Shown here: piece after piece, positions 8,588 through 17,101 of the stretch
Layout of the letters: each line of letters begins with the position of its first letter
Numbering within the stretch: position 1 is the stretch's first letter
Source of the DNA: Clostridiales bacterium
GTDB lineage: Bacteria > Bacillota > Clostridia > Christensenellales > Aristaeellaceae
Assembly: GCA_015056145.1 (NCBI GenBank)
Contig: SVGY01000013.1
Location: 1 to 64,000 of the forward strand
Direction of reading: 5' to 3'
Length of the DNA: 64,000 bases
The notes under the pieces: model-generated
Database searches by the model: none
Seen by the model: the letters and a program-made list of their open reading frames with translations, nothing else
Told to the model about the DNA's origin: nothing
Made by a program: the position numbers and the translations under genes

Positions 8588-8619
8588 AAAGGGTGACGTT
8601 ATGTCACCCTTTCTTTTTT
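8588..8619 (+). terminator. glnA terminator
   Basis: AAAGGGTGAC (8588-8597) and GTCACCCTTT (8603-8612) form a 10-bp perfect stem with a 5-base loop and CTTTTTTG tail. Confidence 0.95.
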
Positions 8620-8661
8620 GTTGATTACATCAGGCGCAACAAATTCCGTCCTGTCCGTGTA

Positions 8662-8690
8662 TTTACTTTTTCCACAATAAAGAGTATTAT
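8662..8690 (+). promoter_or_regulatory. Promoter of the secreted NADase-like-domain protein
   Basis: TTTACT (8662-8667), 17-bp spacer, TATTAT (8685-8690), about 65 bases before the start codon. Confidence 0.65.
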
Positions 8691-8756
8691 ATGTTTATAA
8701 ACAAATTGCGCAATCTTCTATTTTCTTTACTTTCAAACACGGAGGCTTGGATCAAA

Positions 8757-9587
8757 ATGAAAAAATCAAAAAAATATCTTGCACTGATTCTGTGTGTTTC
8801 CATCATGCTCGGAGCGGCAGAATGCCTGGCGGCGGGCTCCTCGGGACAGGACTATATGCCCATTGATGGCGTGGAAGGCGCAAAACAGCTCATCCCAAGA
8901 AAAACCGAAGCCAATTCCTACATAGGCCCAGGTTCCAGCTATCAGCCTTCTTCTGCAACCGACGGCGAGGATGATACTTGCTGGCAATTCTCTATGCGCA
9001 GCGTAGGGAATAGAACTGCAACGCTGGTTCTTTTCTTCCAATCGGGAAGCACCCTGGATGAACTGTGGATCAAAAACGGTTACTGGAAGAACACCGGCGA
9101 ATTAGATCAGTATATCCGCAACAGCCGCCCGAAAGAGATTGCCATCAGCTTCCTTTATGATGGACAGAGTACTTATCAGAACGAAGTCCTGGTAGAGCTG
9201 GCAGATGATACGGAACGGAAGGATTGGCAGATCGTTCCCCTTGGCCGCCAGGAAAACGTAAAAGCTGTAAGAATCCGCATCATCAGCATCTACGAAGGAA
9301 CAATTTTTTCTGACAGTGTTGCCATTTCGGAAGTCATGTTTGTGGAGCGTGCAACCAGCAGACAGCTGCGCCTGGGAGATTCCGGGGTGGATGTACTGGA
9401 AATGAAACTGCGGCTGCAGGTATTGGGTTACTACCCAGCCGCCGCTGGATTAAGCAATAAATTCAACGAAACCTGCAAAGAGCGTGTAAAACAGTTTCAG
9501 AAAAACAACGGCCTTGCTGCAACCGGTGTGGCGGATCCTTATACGCTGACCGTCCTGTTTTCCCCTGAGGCAATCGGCGCTAACTAA
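8757..9587 (+). CDS. Secreted protein with discoidin-like glycan-binding and peptidoglycan-binding domains
   Basis: The 276-residue protein has a signal peptide (MKKSKKYLALILCVSIMLGA..). Residues ~45-205 look like the discoidin/NADase-type glycan-binding beta-sandwich of Gram-positive surface proteins: a DGEDDTCWQF segment (calcium/ligand loop), LDELWIKNGYWKN, the NSRPKEIAISF strand and VRIRIISIYEG. Residues ~215-275 are a peptidoglycan-binding type 1 domain (LRLGDSGVDVLEMKLRLQVLGYY, then FQKNNGLAATG). The start at 8757 is preferred to one 22 codons upstream because CGGAGG precedes it and it exposes the signal peptide. Role: cell-wall-attached lectin-like protein, ligand unknown. Confidence 0.8.
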   Translation: MKKSKKYLALILCVSIMLGAAECLAAGSSGQDYMPIDGVEGAKQLIPRKTEANSYIGPGSSYQPSSATDGEDDTCWQFSMRSVGNRTATLVLFFQSGSTLDELWIKNGYWKNTGELDQYIRNSRPKEIAISFLYDGQSTYQNEVLVELADDTERKDWQIVPLGRQENVKAVRIRIISIYEGTIFSDSVAISEVMFVERATSRQLRLGDSGVDVLEMKLRLQVLGYYPAAAGLSNKFNETCKERVKQFQKNNGLAATGVADPYTLTVLFSPEAIGAN

Positions 9588-9637
9588 ACCGTTTCATTTC
9601 AGAACGCCCTGAAACAGTTCTTGCTTTCCTTTGCCCC

Positions 9638-9668
9638 AACCGGCTTCACTCCAAAGCCGGTTTTTTTC
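9638..9668 (+). terminator. Terminator
   Basis: AACCGGCTT (9638-9646) pairs with AAGCCGGTT (9654-9662), followed by TTTTTT. It ends the transcript of the secreted protein above. Confidence 0.9.
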
Positions 9669-9766
9669 TATGGCTATTTTTTCCCGGCCCTGTACTTTTC
9701 CAGAAAAATCCAGTATAATCAGGGTAACGAAATGTGTGTTCATATTCCCGAAGGAGGGTTCTTGCT

Positions 9767-10516
9767 GTGAAGCTGGATCAGATCATCGCCAAACCTGTGG
9801 GTAAGACCGTATATCGGGATGGCGATGTGGTCATTAAGGTTTTTGATGAAAGCTATGACAAGGCGGATGTACTCAACGAAGCGCTCAATCAGGCCAGGGT
9901 GGAACGGTCTCAGCTGAATATCCCCCGTGTTCGGGGCGTGGAGCTGGTGGAGGGCAAATGGGCCGTCGTCAGCGACTTTATCGAAGGGGATACCCTGTAC
10001 AAACTCATCTCTACCCTGCCGGAAAAACGGGGCGAGTTCATGAACCAGTTTGTTGAGCTGCAACGCCTTGTGCACAGCCAGACCTGCCCCATGCTGAATC
10101 GTTTCAAGGACAAGCTCAACACCAAAATCAGCCAGAGCGACCTGGATGTGCAGCTGCGCTACGCCCTGCATACAAGGCTGGAAAGCATGCCTACCCATTC
10201 CAAGCTGTGCCATGGTGACTTCAACCCCAAAAACATCATCATTTCCCGGGACGGCACGCCCTTCATCCTGGACTGGAGCCATGCCTCCGTGGGCAATGCC
10301 AGCGCCGACGTAGCCCAGACCTATCTGCAGTTTTCCATGGGAGAATACCGTGACGATGCCGAACGCTACCTGAACCTGTTCTGCAAAATGAACGATGTTA
10401 CCAAACGCTACGTCACCAAATGGATCCCCATTGTGGCTGCAAGCCAGCTGATACGCTGCAAGCCAGCGGAAAAGCCCTTCCTGATGAAATGGGTGGAAAG
10501 CATCCGGGAAGACTGA
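9767..10516 (+). CDS. Small-molecule kinase of the APH/choline-kinase superfamily
   Basis: The 249-residue protein has the eukaryotic-like kinase fold of aminoglycoside phosphotransferase-related enzymes: Lys in VVIKVFDE near residue 25, the catalytic loop HGDFNPKNIII (Brenner motif HxDxxxxN) and the metal-binding LDWSHAS segment. The GTG start at 9767 follows GAAGGAGGG at 8 bases. A TATAAT at 9714-9719 could be its -10, with a poor -35. The phosphate acceptor is unknown; neighbours give no clue, so antibiotic resistance should not be assumed. Confidence 0.8.
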   Translation: MKLDQIIAKPVGKTVYRDGDVVIKVFDESYDKADVLNEALNQARVERSQLNIPRVRGVELVEGKWAVVSDFIEGDTLYKLISTLPEKRGEFMNQFVELQRLVHSQTCPMLNRFKDKLNTKISQSDLDVQLRYALHTRLESMPTHSKLCHGDFNPKNIIISRDGTPFILDWSHASVGNASADVAQTYLQFSMGEYRDDAERYLNLFCKMNDVTKRYVTKWIPIVAASQLIRCKPAEKPFLMKWVESIRED

Positions 10517-10571
10517 ATCGCTCCGACTCACCTTTAGCACGAACCAACTGCGGAAAGGAGATTGGTCGTCC

Positions 10572-10790
10572 ATGAAAAAAACTCTGCACATTCTGTTGAC
10601 TTCACTGACGATACTGTTTTTCCTGCTGGCTGCCTTCTGCCTTCTGCGGCTTGCCTCCGGCTCGCTGAAGATGTTCCCTTCCCCGGAGCAACAGCAAAAA
10701 GCACGCATCATCAGCGGAATCGGCATGGCGGTCGGTTTGATCGCCGGTACCGGATGTCTGATCGGCGCCAAAAGATGCGCCGGAAAATAA
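10572..10790 (+). CDS. Small membrane protein
   Basis: The 72-residue product has two predicted membrane helices (residues ~6-28 and ~46-66, the latter glycine-rich) joined by a polar PSPEQQQKA loop. AAGGAG lies 11 bases before the ATG and the gene follows the kinase by 55 bases, so they may be co-transcribed. No family recognised. Confidence 0.6.
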   Translation: MKKTLHILLTSLTILFFLLAAFCLLRLASGSLKMFPSPEQQQKARIISGIGMAVGLIAGTGCLIGAKRCAGK

Positions 10791-10808
10791 ACTGCTTTGA
10801 ATATACAA

Positions 10809-10845
10809 AAGATGCACCATGGAAGCGTTTATCCTGGTGCATCTT
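10809..10845. terminator. Hairpin between convergent genes
   Basis: AAGATGCACCA (10809-10819) pairs with TGGTGCATCTT (10835-10845). It lies between the stops of two convergent genes and could terminate both, although neither side has a long U tract. Confidence 0.6.
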
Positions 10846-10851
10846 CTGTAT

Positions 10852-11517
10852 TTATGGAACCGGCTCGTAATCCAGCAAAGCAATATAGTATCCCTGTGCC
10901 TCCGGGTAATACGTTACCGTCAGCAAATTGGAGTAGCCGTACTGTGTCGGGCGAAAGCCCCGCACCCACAGTTCCAGCTGCACATTATTCCAGACGGACC
11001 ATGCCCGGAAGGTGCGTTCTTCCTGGCCAAATACCTGCATCAGTCGCTCCGTGCTCCATTGTCCGTCCTGAAACATAAAACGGCTATTTGGGGGAAGCCT
11101 TCCATCGCCCCCACAAACGAAAAAGCGATAATCCGGTTCTCCGTACTGCTGTGTCATCTGCCTGTCCAGCTCAACAAACATTTCCGCATCCCGAAGAGAG
11201 TATTCGTAAAAGTCTTTCTCATTGGCAAAGATTTCTTCAGCGTCCACCAGCAGGATCCTATCGATTGCATTCCTGCCTGGTGCAAAGTTCACAAAAAGCT
11301 CCATGGGATAACCATAATAATCCGTCACCATGCTTTCTTCCAAAAGGATGCCCTGTTGTTTCAACAGAAGCTCTGCCGTCTGGTCTTCTGATATATTTTC
11401 AAAAGGGATATCCAGATAAAGAAAGGGCTCGTTGTGGTTTTGAGCAAGAGCAACAGATACGGGCAGCAAAATGAGCAACAGCACGAAAAACGTCCGCCGA
11501 AGCAAACGCATATTCAT
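10852..11517 (-). CDS. Secreted protein of unknown function
   Basis: The 221-residue product starts MNMRLLRRTFFVLLLILLPV.. with cleavage expected after VALA (residue ~26). The start is set by a GAGGGGGG site 5 bases upstream. The mature 195 residues are acidic and rich in aromatic residues, with one Cys, no lipobox and no recognisable enzymatic motif. Some alternation of strands suggests a compact beta-rich fold. It forms its own transcript, opposed to the small membrane protein gene. Confidence 0.7.
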   Translation of the reverse strand: MNMRLLRRTFFVLLLILLPVSVALAQNHNEPFLYLDIPFENISEDQTAELLLKQQGILLEESMVTDYYGYPMELFVNFAPGRNAIDRILLVDAEEIFANEKDFYEYSLRDAEMFVELDRQMTQQYGEPDYRFFVCGGDGRLPPNSRFMFQDGQWSTERLMQVFGQEERTFRAWSVWNNVQLELWVRGFRPTQYGYSNLLTVTYYPEAQGYYIALLDYEPVP

Positions 11518-11620
11518 TATATCCCCCCTCTGAATGTTGGTAATCGCACAGAATATCAAGCATTGACGCATTTCTTCGGAAAAGCATATACCGATCTTAT
11601 CATATATTATCTTTCATTGC

Positions 11621-11651
11621 AAAAACCCCTGCGCCAGACAATCTGACGCAG
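11621..11651 (-). terminator. Terminator of the GH120 gene
   Basis: On the minus strand CTGCGTCAGA and TCTGGCGCAG form a stem with one wobble/mismatch and are followed by GGGTTTTTG. It lies 16 bases beyond the stop codon. Confidence 0.7.
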
Positions 11652-11666
11652 AGGCAATCTTTTCCC

Positions 11667-13640
11667 TTACCACACCTGCTTCCCTGCATCCTCTGCAGAA
11701 GCAAAGGGGCCGGGGATGGTGCTGAGGCCACGCTTGCCTCCGAAATAATCCCGGTCGAAGGTGATGGCGCTGCCGTCGGGGCTTTCAAAACGCTGTTCAG
11801 GCTCAAAGGCGCAGCCCAGAATATCGCTGTTGATGATGCCGTTCTTCTTATCGCCAAGGAAATCGTAGAGGTTGGTTTTCAGAGTGTACTTGCCGTCCTG
11901 CTCCACCACTTCCAGCGCAACATTGGCTTCTTCATTTACAAGCGGATTCTTTTCGTGCTTCCAGGGCTTTGCACCGGCCAGATACACGTTGCCGTCTGCC
12001 CACACAGGCAGGTGGCTCATGTGGAACTTGCCCAGCTTGCCCATATCGGGGCGCTTCACGTCCAGGTCAAACCACTTAATCCACTCATCGTAGGTGGGAT
12101 ATTCGTCAAAGGCCCAGGTGCCTGCCACACGCTCGTTTTCTTCGCATCCACCGCTGCGGGGCGGCAGATGGGCGGGTCGGCCCTGCACGAAGATGTTGTT
12201 GTAGAAGCGGTCGTCACCATGGAGGATGGTCATGAAGCCGGCCACCTCGGTGCGGTGACGGATGTGGTAAGGCGTATAGCGGTCGCCAGTGCCGCCGCCC
12301 ACAAAGGTCAGGGGGCCGTTCATCAGGTTGTGAACCAGCGCTACGCCCTCGGTAGCAATGCGCACAGAGCAATCCGAAAGCATGATGTTGTTATCGATAA
12401 GGGTAGGGCCGTGGCCTACCTCCACAAAGATATCCTGGCTGCCCATACCGCCCTCGGCCCAGGTGCAGCAATCGGGCCGCTCGTTGTGGTGCAGAAGGTT
12501 TTGGGTGATGCGGGTACCCTGGGGTTCCCAATCGCACCAGATGCCCATGGTGCAGTGGTGGATGTGGTTGCGGCGCATGGTCACGTCAATGGCGGCGTGC
12601 AGCTTGATGCCGGCGATTTCGGCGCCGCCCAGTTCCTGCATGTTGTTGATGTGGTGGATATGGTTGTCCTCAATGATGGAGAACACCGAGCCCATACGGC
12701 CCACAATGCCGGTCTGCTCGCAATGGTGGATATGGTTGCGCCGCACGATGTGGGAGCCCACCTTTTCCTTCAGCCAGCCGTGATACTGGCCCCGGCATAC
12801 CGCATCCCGCTCCATCTGGGTGGGGCTCTTCAGATGCTTGGTGGTAAAGTAATGATCGTTTTCCGGATCGTAATACTTGCCGAGAGATATGCCGCAGCAC
12901 TTGCTGTTGCTGATGTCGCAGTCCTCAATGATCCAGCCCTTGCTCCAGTGGGGGCCCACCATGCCATCCTGGAATGCAGCGGGAGGCGCCCAAGTGGTGG
13001 CGGCCTTCTCTACCTTAAAACCGCTGAAGGTGATATATCCCTTGCCGGTCTCTTCCGGGAAGAAGCAGCGGCGGCGCACGTTGATTTCAATCTTCTGCTC
13101 GTTGGGATCCACATCCTGGAAATTGGCATAAAATACGGTCTCGTCGCCTTCCTGCAGGGCGATCCACTTGTACACGCTGTACTCAGGCTCCCAAGAGGGA
13201 GTGTACACTTCTCCGGCGATGCATTCTTCCATGGTCTGGGCTTCATAGAGCATGCGATCGTTCATATACACTGCGCCGGTGTGCCGCACGGAGGGGGCAA
13301 AGTACCAGTCGCCATATGCCTCAACGATGTAGGGATTGTAACTTCCGAAAATGCCGTTATTGACACGGTTCGTCCACAGGCCATTATCCGTGCGCACCCA
13401 GCCGGTCAGTTCCTCAGCGCCGGTGATCACTGCGCCGAGAGGCTCCACGGAACGGTATACAATGCGGTTTTCCTCCGTGCCGCCGTTTTTGGGGCTGACG
13501 TTTTCCCGGTAAACGCCGGGATATACCAGCACTTCATCGCCGGGCACAGCAAGCTTTGCAGCATCGCTGATGAAGCGGAAGGGTCTGTCCTTGGAACCAT
13601 TGCCCTCTCTTGGAGCGGACTTATTAACATAGTAAATCAT
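11667..13640 (-). CDS. GH120 beta-xylosidase
   Basis: The 657-residue cytoplasmic protein matches the GH120 family, whose type member is the Thermoanaerobacterium saccharolyticum beta-xylosidase, along its length: MIYYVNKSAPREGNGSKDRP, FYANFQDVDPNEQKIEINVR, TTWAPPAAF, HWSKGWIIED, EIAGIKLHAAIDV and HRTEVAGF. The catalytic pair is visible: Asp370 in GIWCDWEPQGTR (nucleophile) and Glu407 in IFVEVGHGP (acid/base). An insertion of ~14 residues with two Cys (RPDCCTWAEGGMG) separates them relative to the type enzyme as I remember it. The start at 13640 has GGAGG 8 bases upstream. It should release xylose from imported xylo-oligosaccharides, working with the GH51 enzyme at 32890. Confidence 0.93.
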   Translation of the reverse strand: MIYYVNKSAPREGNGSKDRPFRFISDAAKLAVPGDEVLVYPGVYRENVSPKNGGTEENRIVYRSVEPLGAVITGAEELTGWVRTDNGLWTNRVNNGIFGSYNPYIVEAYGDWYFAPSVRHTGAVYMNDRMLYEAQTMEECIAGEVYTPSWEPEYSVYKWIALQEGDETVFYANFQDVDPNEQKIEINVRRRCFFPEETGKGYITFSGFKVEKAATTWAPPAAFQDGMVGPHWSKGWIIEDCDISNSKCCGISLGKYYDPENDHYFTTKHLKSPTQMERDAVCRGQYHGWLKEKVGSHIVRRNHIHHCEQTGIVGRMGSVFSIIEDNHIHHINNMQELGGAEIAGIKLHAAIDVTMRRNHIHHCTMGIWCDWEPQGTRITQNLLHHNERPDCCTWAEGGMGSQDIFVEVGHGPTLIDNNIMLSDCSVRIATEGVALVHNLMNGPLTFVGGGTGDRYTPYHIRHRTEVAGFMTILHGDDRFYNNIFVQGRPAHLPPRSGGCEENERVAGTWAFDEYPTYDEWIKWFDLDVKRPDMGKLGKFHMSHLPVWADGNVYLAGAKPWKHEKNPLVNEEANVALEVVEQDGKYTLKTNLYDFLGDKKNGIINSDILGCAFEPEQRFESPDGSAITFDRDYFGGKRGLSTIPGPFASAEDAGKQVW

Positions 13641-13712
13641 CTTGAAAACCTCCAGAAAAAATAGTTCTTTTGTTGACCGGCAGGCAATGCGTGCCCTGCC
13701 CATGTTGGGAAC

Positions 13713-13741
13713 ATTATACAGGGAAAAGGCTGCCTTGTCCA
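13713..13741 (-). promoter_or_regulatory. Promoter of the GH120 gene
   Basis: On the minus strand TGGACA (13741-13736), 17-bp spacer, TATAAT (13718-13713). The 5' leader is ~65 bases. Confidence 0.75.
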
Positions 13742-13777
13742 TGAATATGCCATAAATAACAAGCCGAAAATTTGCAA

Positions 13778-13825
13778 GCAAAAAGCGCACCCTTCCTTTC
13801 GGGAGGCGAATGCGCCTTTGCTTTT
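13778..13825 (-). terminator. Terminator of the alarmone synthetase gene
   Basis: On the minus strand GCAAAGGCGCA and TGCGCTTTTTGC flank a CTCCCGAAAGGAAGGG inner hairpin; the T-rich 3' arm acts as the U tract. Confidence 0.65.
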
Positions 13826-13839
13826 TCGGGAGGCTTCCT

Positions 13840-14538
13840 TTATTCTCCGCAGCCTTCCTCCCGGCAGACCACAGCGGAGTATATTTCTTCCATTTTCCGG
13901 TCCAGCCTTGCACTTTCCTCTGCGCACTCAAACAGGCCGGCGGCCACCTGATGTGTTATCTCCACATTCTTTTTGTAGCGGATTTTGTGTTCCAGGCTCG
14001 CCCACCAGTCCATGGAAATGGTGCGGAACTGTACCTCCACCTTCATAAGCCTCTTTTGCCGGTGCAGAAAAATAGGCACTTCCACGATCAAGTGCAGGCT
14101 ACGGTAACCATTTTCCTTGGGATTGCTGATGTAGTCCTTGCGTCGTATAAGCCGGACATCATCCTGGTTCAGCAAGGCTTCTTCCAGCATATATATGTCC
14201 GAAGGGAACGAGCAGATCACCCGCACGCCGGCCACATCAAACAAATTGTTCTCTATGTTTTCCAGGGTGATGGCAAGCCCTTTCCGGTTAAGCTTATCGA
14301 TGATGCTTTCCATGGTTTTGATGCGGGTTTTGATGGTTTCGATGGGGTTGCGGTCATATTGCAGGGAAAGCTCCTCGTTGAGCACGTTAAACTTGGTTTC
14401 CACTTCCATAGCGGCGCAGCGGTAACAGGACATCAGTTCCTTAAAGGGCTGGGCATAATGATGCAGCCACGCCTTGGTTTCCTGCCGGGACAAACCTGCC
14501 ATCAGGCTTTGCTCCAGTTGCTGGCGTTCGTGTTCCAT
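13840..14538 (-). CDS. Small alarmone synthetase (RelA/SpoT-domain (p)ppGpp synthase)
   Basis: The 232-residue protein is a single synthetase domain without the HD hydrolase, TGS or ACT domains of long Rel. Family landmarks are NPIETIKTRIKTMESI, the metal/ATP segment LFDVAGVRVICSF, KDYISNPKENGYRSLHL (G-loop Tyr stacks on GTP), VEVQFRTISMDWWASLEHKI, and the C-terminal SARLDRKMEEI helix. It transfers pyrophosphate from ATP to GDP or GTP, slowing growth under envelope or other stress. It is RelQ/RelP type; which one I cannot say. The start at 14538 is set by AAAGGAGAGG. It is monocistronic. Confidence 0.95.
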   Translation of the reverse strand: MEHERQQLEQSLMAGLSRQETKAWLHHYAQPFKELMSCYRCAAMEVETKFNVLNEELSLQYDRNPIETIKTRIKTMESIIDKLNRKGLAITLENIENNLFDVAGVRVICSFPSDIYMLEEALLNQDDVRLIRRKDYISNPKENGYRSLHLIVEVPIFLHRQKRLMKVEVQFRTISMDWWASLEHKIRYKKNVEITHQVAAGLFECAEESARLDRKMEEIYSAVVCREEGCGE

Positions 14539-14589
14539 TGAGGGATCCTCTCCTTTCTTGCACCTGTATTGTAACATAAAAAACGAAAC

Positions 14590-14630
14590 CGGAACAAAAC
14601 AAAATGAGCCGGAGCAAAAACTCCGGCCCG
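14590..14630 (-). terminator. Terminator of the peptidoglycan-binding protein gene
   Basis: GCCGGAG (14608-14614) and CTCCGGC (14621-14627) form the stem; on the minus strand it is followed by TCATTTTGTTTTG. Confidence 0.75.
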
Positions 14631-14647
14631 GCAAAATCCTGTGCTGC

Positions 14648-15424
14648 TCAGGGCAGATCGCTTATATCAAATCCCCTTCGGACGCATTCCTCCAGCATGC
14701 ACCTGGCCACACCCATAGAAACATAGGGCCGCTGCTGAAAGTGATGATCCCGCTGAAAAGCCTTCACTGCCTCGATGGTTATGTCGCCAAACTCACCGTC
14801 GATAACGCTGTGATAGTACCCCAGCTTGGAAAGGCATCGCTGCACCCATTCCGTGCCCCGGGTGTAGGTGCCGGTATCGTTGCGCACATAGCGCATGCTG
14901 CCGAAGGTGGTGCCTGAAGTGAGGGTATGCATTTTGTCATAATACCCGCCCGCATACACCGGCTGCAGGTTTCTGCCAAGGATGTGGGTAAGTACGCTCA
15001 CCACCTGCTGATCCACATAGCCATCATGGCCGATATATCCCCTATCTGCCATCATTCGGGCAATTTCCTGCCGGGTATGGTCGCCAAGAACGCCGGTTTC
15101 GTCCCATTCTTCCCCCTGATAATACAGACCCGTGGCCTTCATCTGCAACTGAACCCAGAGCACATAAAGGTTGTGGCTGTTGGGGCCAAAACGGGTAGAA
15201 CCCAGCTGAGGGACGCCGATATCGTATACACCTGCATCCACAGCGGGAGGGATGATGCTGGTTCTGGCGCAGCCGCAATTATAGCAGTAATTTCCAAAAA
15301 CATACATGGCGCACTCCGGACAGAACCAGCGCCAGGCCGCAGCCGAAGACGCAAGGCCAAGCGAGGGTGCAAGGCAGATCAGGCAGATCGCCAGAGCAAG
15401 AAAGCTTTTCAGATGTTTTTTCAT
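14648..15424 (-). CDS. Secreted protein: zinc-ribbon plus two peptidoglycan-binding-like modules
   Basis: The 258-residue protein has a signal peptide (~25 residues), then a four-Cys zinc-ribbon-like segment (CPECAMY...CYNCGCA). Residues ~70-258 are a conserved module: YDIGVPQLGS, WVQLQMKATGLYYQGEEWDE, TGVLGDHTRQEIARMM, TLTSGTTFGSMRYV, then a peptidoglycan-binding type 1 repeat (EWVQRCLSKLGYYHSVIDGE, VKAFQRDH) and the tail RRGFDISDLP. The same module, near-identical in order, ends the protein at 24211-25572. It probably binds cell wall; no catalytic residues are visible. Start 15424 follows GGGAGGG. Confidence 0.85.
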   Translation of the reverse strand: MKKHLKSFLALAICLICLAPSLGLASSAAAWRWFCPECAMYVFGNYCYNCGCARTSIIPPAVDAGVYDIGVPQLGSTRFGPNSHNLYVLWVQLQMKATGLYYQGEEWDETGVLGDHTRQEIARMMADRGYIGHDGYVDQQVVSVLTHILGRNLQPVYAGGYYDKMHTLTSGTTFGSMRYVRNDTGTYTRGTEWVQRCLSKLGYYHSVIDGEFGDITIEAVKAFQRDHHFQQRPYVSMGVARCMLEECVRRGFDISDLP

Positions 15425-15599
15425 AACATTCCCTCCCATTTTTTAGCGGCACTTTTTTTGTTTTCCAACCATATAACGGGGCGAAAAACCCTTTCCTTGC
15501 CAAAAATGAAAAAAATGTAAAATGTTTCTTTTCGGTTTATGGATATGGGGTATTATTTGAAAAGCAGAAAGAAATATCATTTTCAGGGAGGCGGCAGAA

Positions 15600-15890
15600 G
15601 TGACCGAGCACAATGAATGCAGAAAAGGAATCTGGTTTACCCTGTTGATATCCAGCCTGTTGCTTTTATCCCTTTGCATTCTGATAATCACATGCGGGTC
15701 TCACCCCCCAAAAAAGGATGCGCTCTGCCCTTCCGGCGAAGACGCATTTCTGCAAACGCTTGTCCTGCGTACAGACACAACAGGCGAGGCTAGTTTGCCT
15801 TCGGTTTCCTCAGGCGGCGCCGAAGCCACATTTCCATCAAAGTTTGGCAGGATTCTTTTGCATATGGGAATCATTTTGCTTTTCAGGTAA
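15600..15890 (+). CDS. Short membrane-anchored protein, hypothetical
   Basis: A 96-residue frame with GTG start at 15600 and GGGAGG 8 bases upstream has a strong helix at residues ~12-32 followed by a Cys, a low-complexity polar middle (Ser/Thr/Pro), and a second hydrophobic tail. No homologous family is recognised. The codons look average, and the frame ends 6 bases before a hairpin, so it is plausible but not certain. Confidence 0.4.
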   Translation: MTEHNECRKGIWFTLLISSLLLLSLCILIITCGSHPPKKDALCPSGEDAFLQTLVLRTDTTGEASLPSVSSGGAEATFPSKFGRILLHMGIILLFR

Positions 15891-15896
15891 CGAAAA

Positions 15897-15917
15897 AGCA
15901 CGGAGGTCGTCCGTGCT
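15897..15917. repeat. Hairpin, first copy of a near-identical pair
   Basis: AGCACGGA-GGTCG-TCCGTGCT forms an 8-bp perfect stem just after the stop of the short membrane protein. The same 20 bases recur with two changes at 16014. Confidence 0.7.
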
Positions 15918-16013
15918 CTCAGGCTGTCAAAAAATGCGCAGGGTGCAGGGGAATCATCCCCCTGCCGGGTGTGGGCAGAGTTCACATTCCTTGTGCCGCA
16001 GCACTTTCAAGAA

Positions 16014-16041
16014 AGCACGGAGGTCGTCTGTGCACTTTTTT
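16014..16041. terminator. Bidirectional terminator, second copy of the hairpin
   Basis: AGCACGGA-GGTCG-TCTGTGC followed by ACTTTTTT; on the minus strand it sits at the 3' end of the histidine kinase gene. It repeats the hairpin at 15897-15917, 117 bases away. Confidence 0.7.
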
Positions 16042-17101
16042 ATTCCGTACCCACCGGCAGGGCAACAGTAAACACTGTTTCCTCTGGCGTGCTGTCCACC
16101 CGGATGTTGCCCCGATGCAGCTCCACCACTTTTTTCACAATGGACAGCCCCACGCCTGTACCCTGTGCTGCATGGGAAGTATCCCCCTGCCAGAACTTGT
16201 CAAAAAGACGTTTTTTCTGTTCCTCGTTAATCTGCGGGCCCTGATTGTGGATGGATACCCGTATCGTTTCTGCCTCCTGCCGGATCCGAACGGCAAGCCT
16301 CCCCTTCTTGGGTGAAAACTTTACTGCATTATCCAGCAGATTCAGCCATACCTGTTTGAGCAGTTCTTCATCGCCGGCGATCATGTATTCAGCAAAATCC
16401 GCCTCAATATCCAGTTCCTTGGAATCCCACTTCTTCTCCAGCAAAAGAAGGCATCTTCTCAGCTGTTCGGACAGGTTGAACCGCTCCCGTCTGGCAAGGA
16501 TGCTCTGATTTTCTACCTTGGTCAGGTTGAGTACATTGGTGGCCATATTGGCAAGGCGGGTGGATTCGTCCACGATCACGTTCACATACTCCTGACGCTC
16601 TTTTTCCGTAAGGTCATCCCGCTGCAAAAGTTTGGCGAAGCCCCGTATGGAAACGATGGGCGTCTTGAATTCATGAGAAAAATTATTGACAAAATCCGAG
16701 CGGAGCAACTCCGTATTTTCCAGCTCGCCCGCCAGCATATTGAAGGTATCGGCCATTTCCTTCATGGTGGCCTCATCGCCCAGATCCAGCCGTTCGTCAA
16801 AGTGACCGTTTCTCAGCCGGGTCATGGCTGCCAGCAGTTTTTTCACCGGACGCATGGGCAGAGGCAGGGCCACATGGGTAATAAACAGGCCGATGATCAG
16901 CGATGTCACAGCACACACCACCACCGTGAGCCAGCGGCTGGAGCCCAAAAAACGCCGCACGCCGGTATATTCCACCAGCTGCACAAGCCCCTCAAACAGG
17001 CTGATATTCACCAGCAGAATGACAAACACACATATGGTAAGGCTGGTTCGCAGGGACTTTGCACTGGGCTCCCAGCGCCACTTTTTCTCCCGGTGCTTCA
17101 T
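16040..17101 (-). CDS. Sensor histidine kinase
   Basis: The 353-residue membrane kinase has two helices (residues ~20-40 and ~57-80) with only a short extracellular loop between them, a HAMP domain (~82-135), the H box NFSHEFKTPIVSIRGF (phosphoacceptor His), N box NLLDNAVKFSP and G box GTGVGLSIVKK. Its start overlaps the response regulator stop by 4 bases (ATGA), indicating translational coupling. The short external loop suggests it senses membrane events or a partner transporter rather than a soluble ligand. The stimulus is unknown. Confidence 0.95.
   Translation of the reverse strand: MKHREKKWRWEPSAKSLRTSLTICVFVILLVNISLFEGLVQLVEYTGVRRFLGSSRWLTVVVCAVTSLIIGLFITHVALPLPMRPVKKLLAAMTRLRNGHFDERLDLGDEATMKEMADTFNMLAGELENTELLRSDFVNNFSHEFKTPIVSIRGFAKLLQRDDLTEKERQEYVNVIVDESTRLANMATNVLNLTKVENQSILARRERFNLSEQLRRCLLLLEKKWDSKELDIEADFAEYMIAGDEELLKQVWLNLLDNAVKFSPKKGRLAVRIRQEAETIRVSIHNQGPQINEEQKKRLFDKFWQGDTSHAAQGTGVGLSIVKKVVELHRGNIRVDSTPEETVFTVALPVGTE

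Noticed and set aside
9767-10516. Aminoglycoside resistance gene
   Set aside because: Only superfamily-level kinase motifs are visible; no resistance-specific features or mobile context.
11955-13664. A 569-codon plus-strand frame opposite the GH120 gene
   Set aside because: Shadow frame; the minus strand carries clear GH120 motifs.
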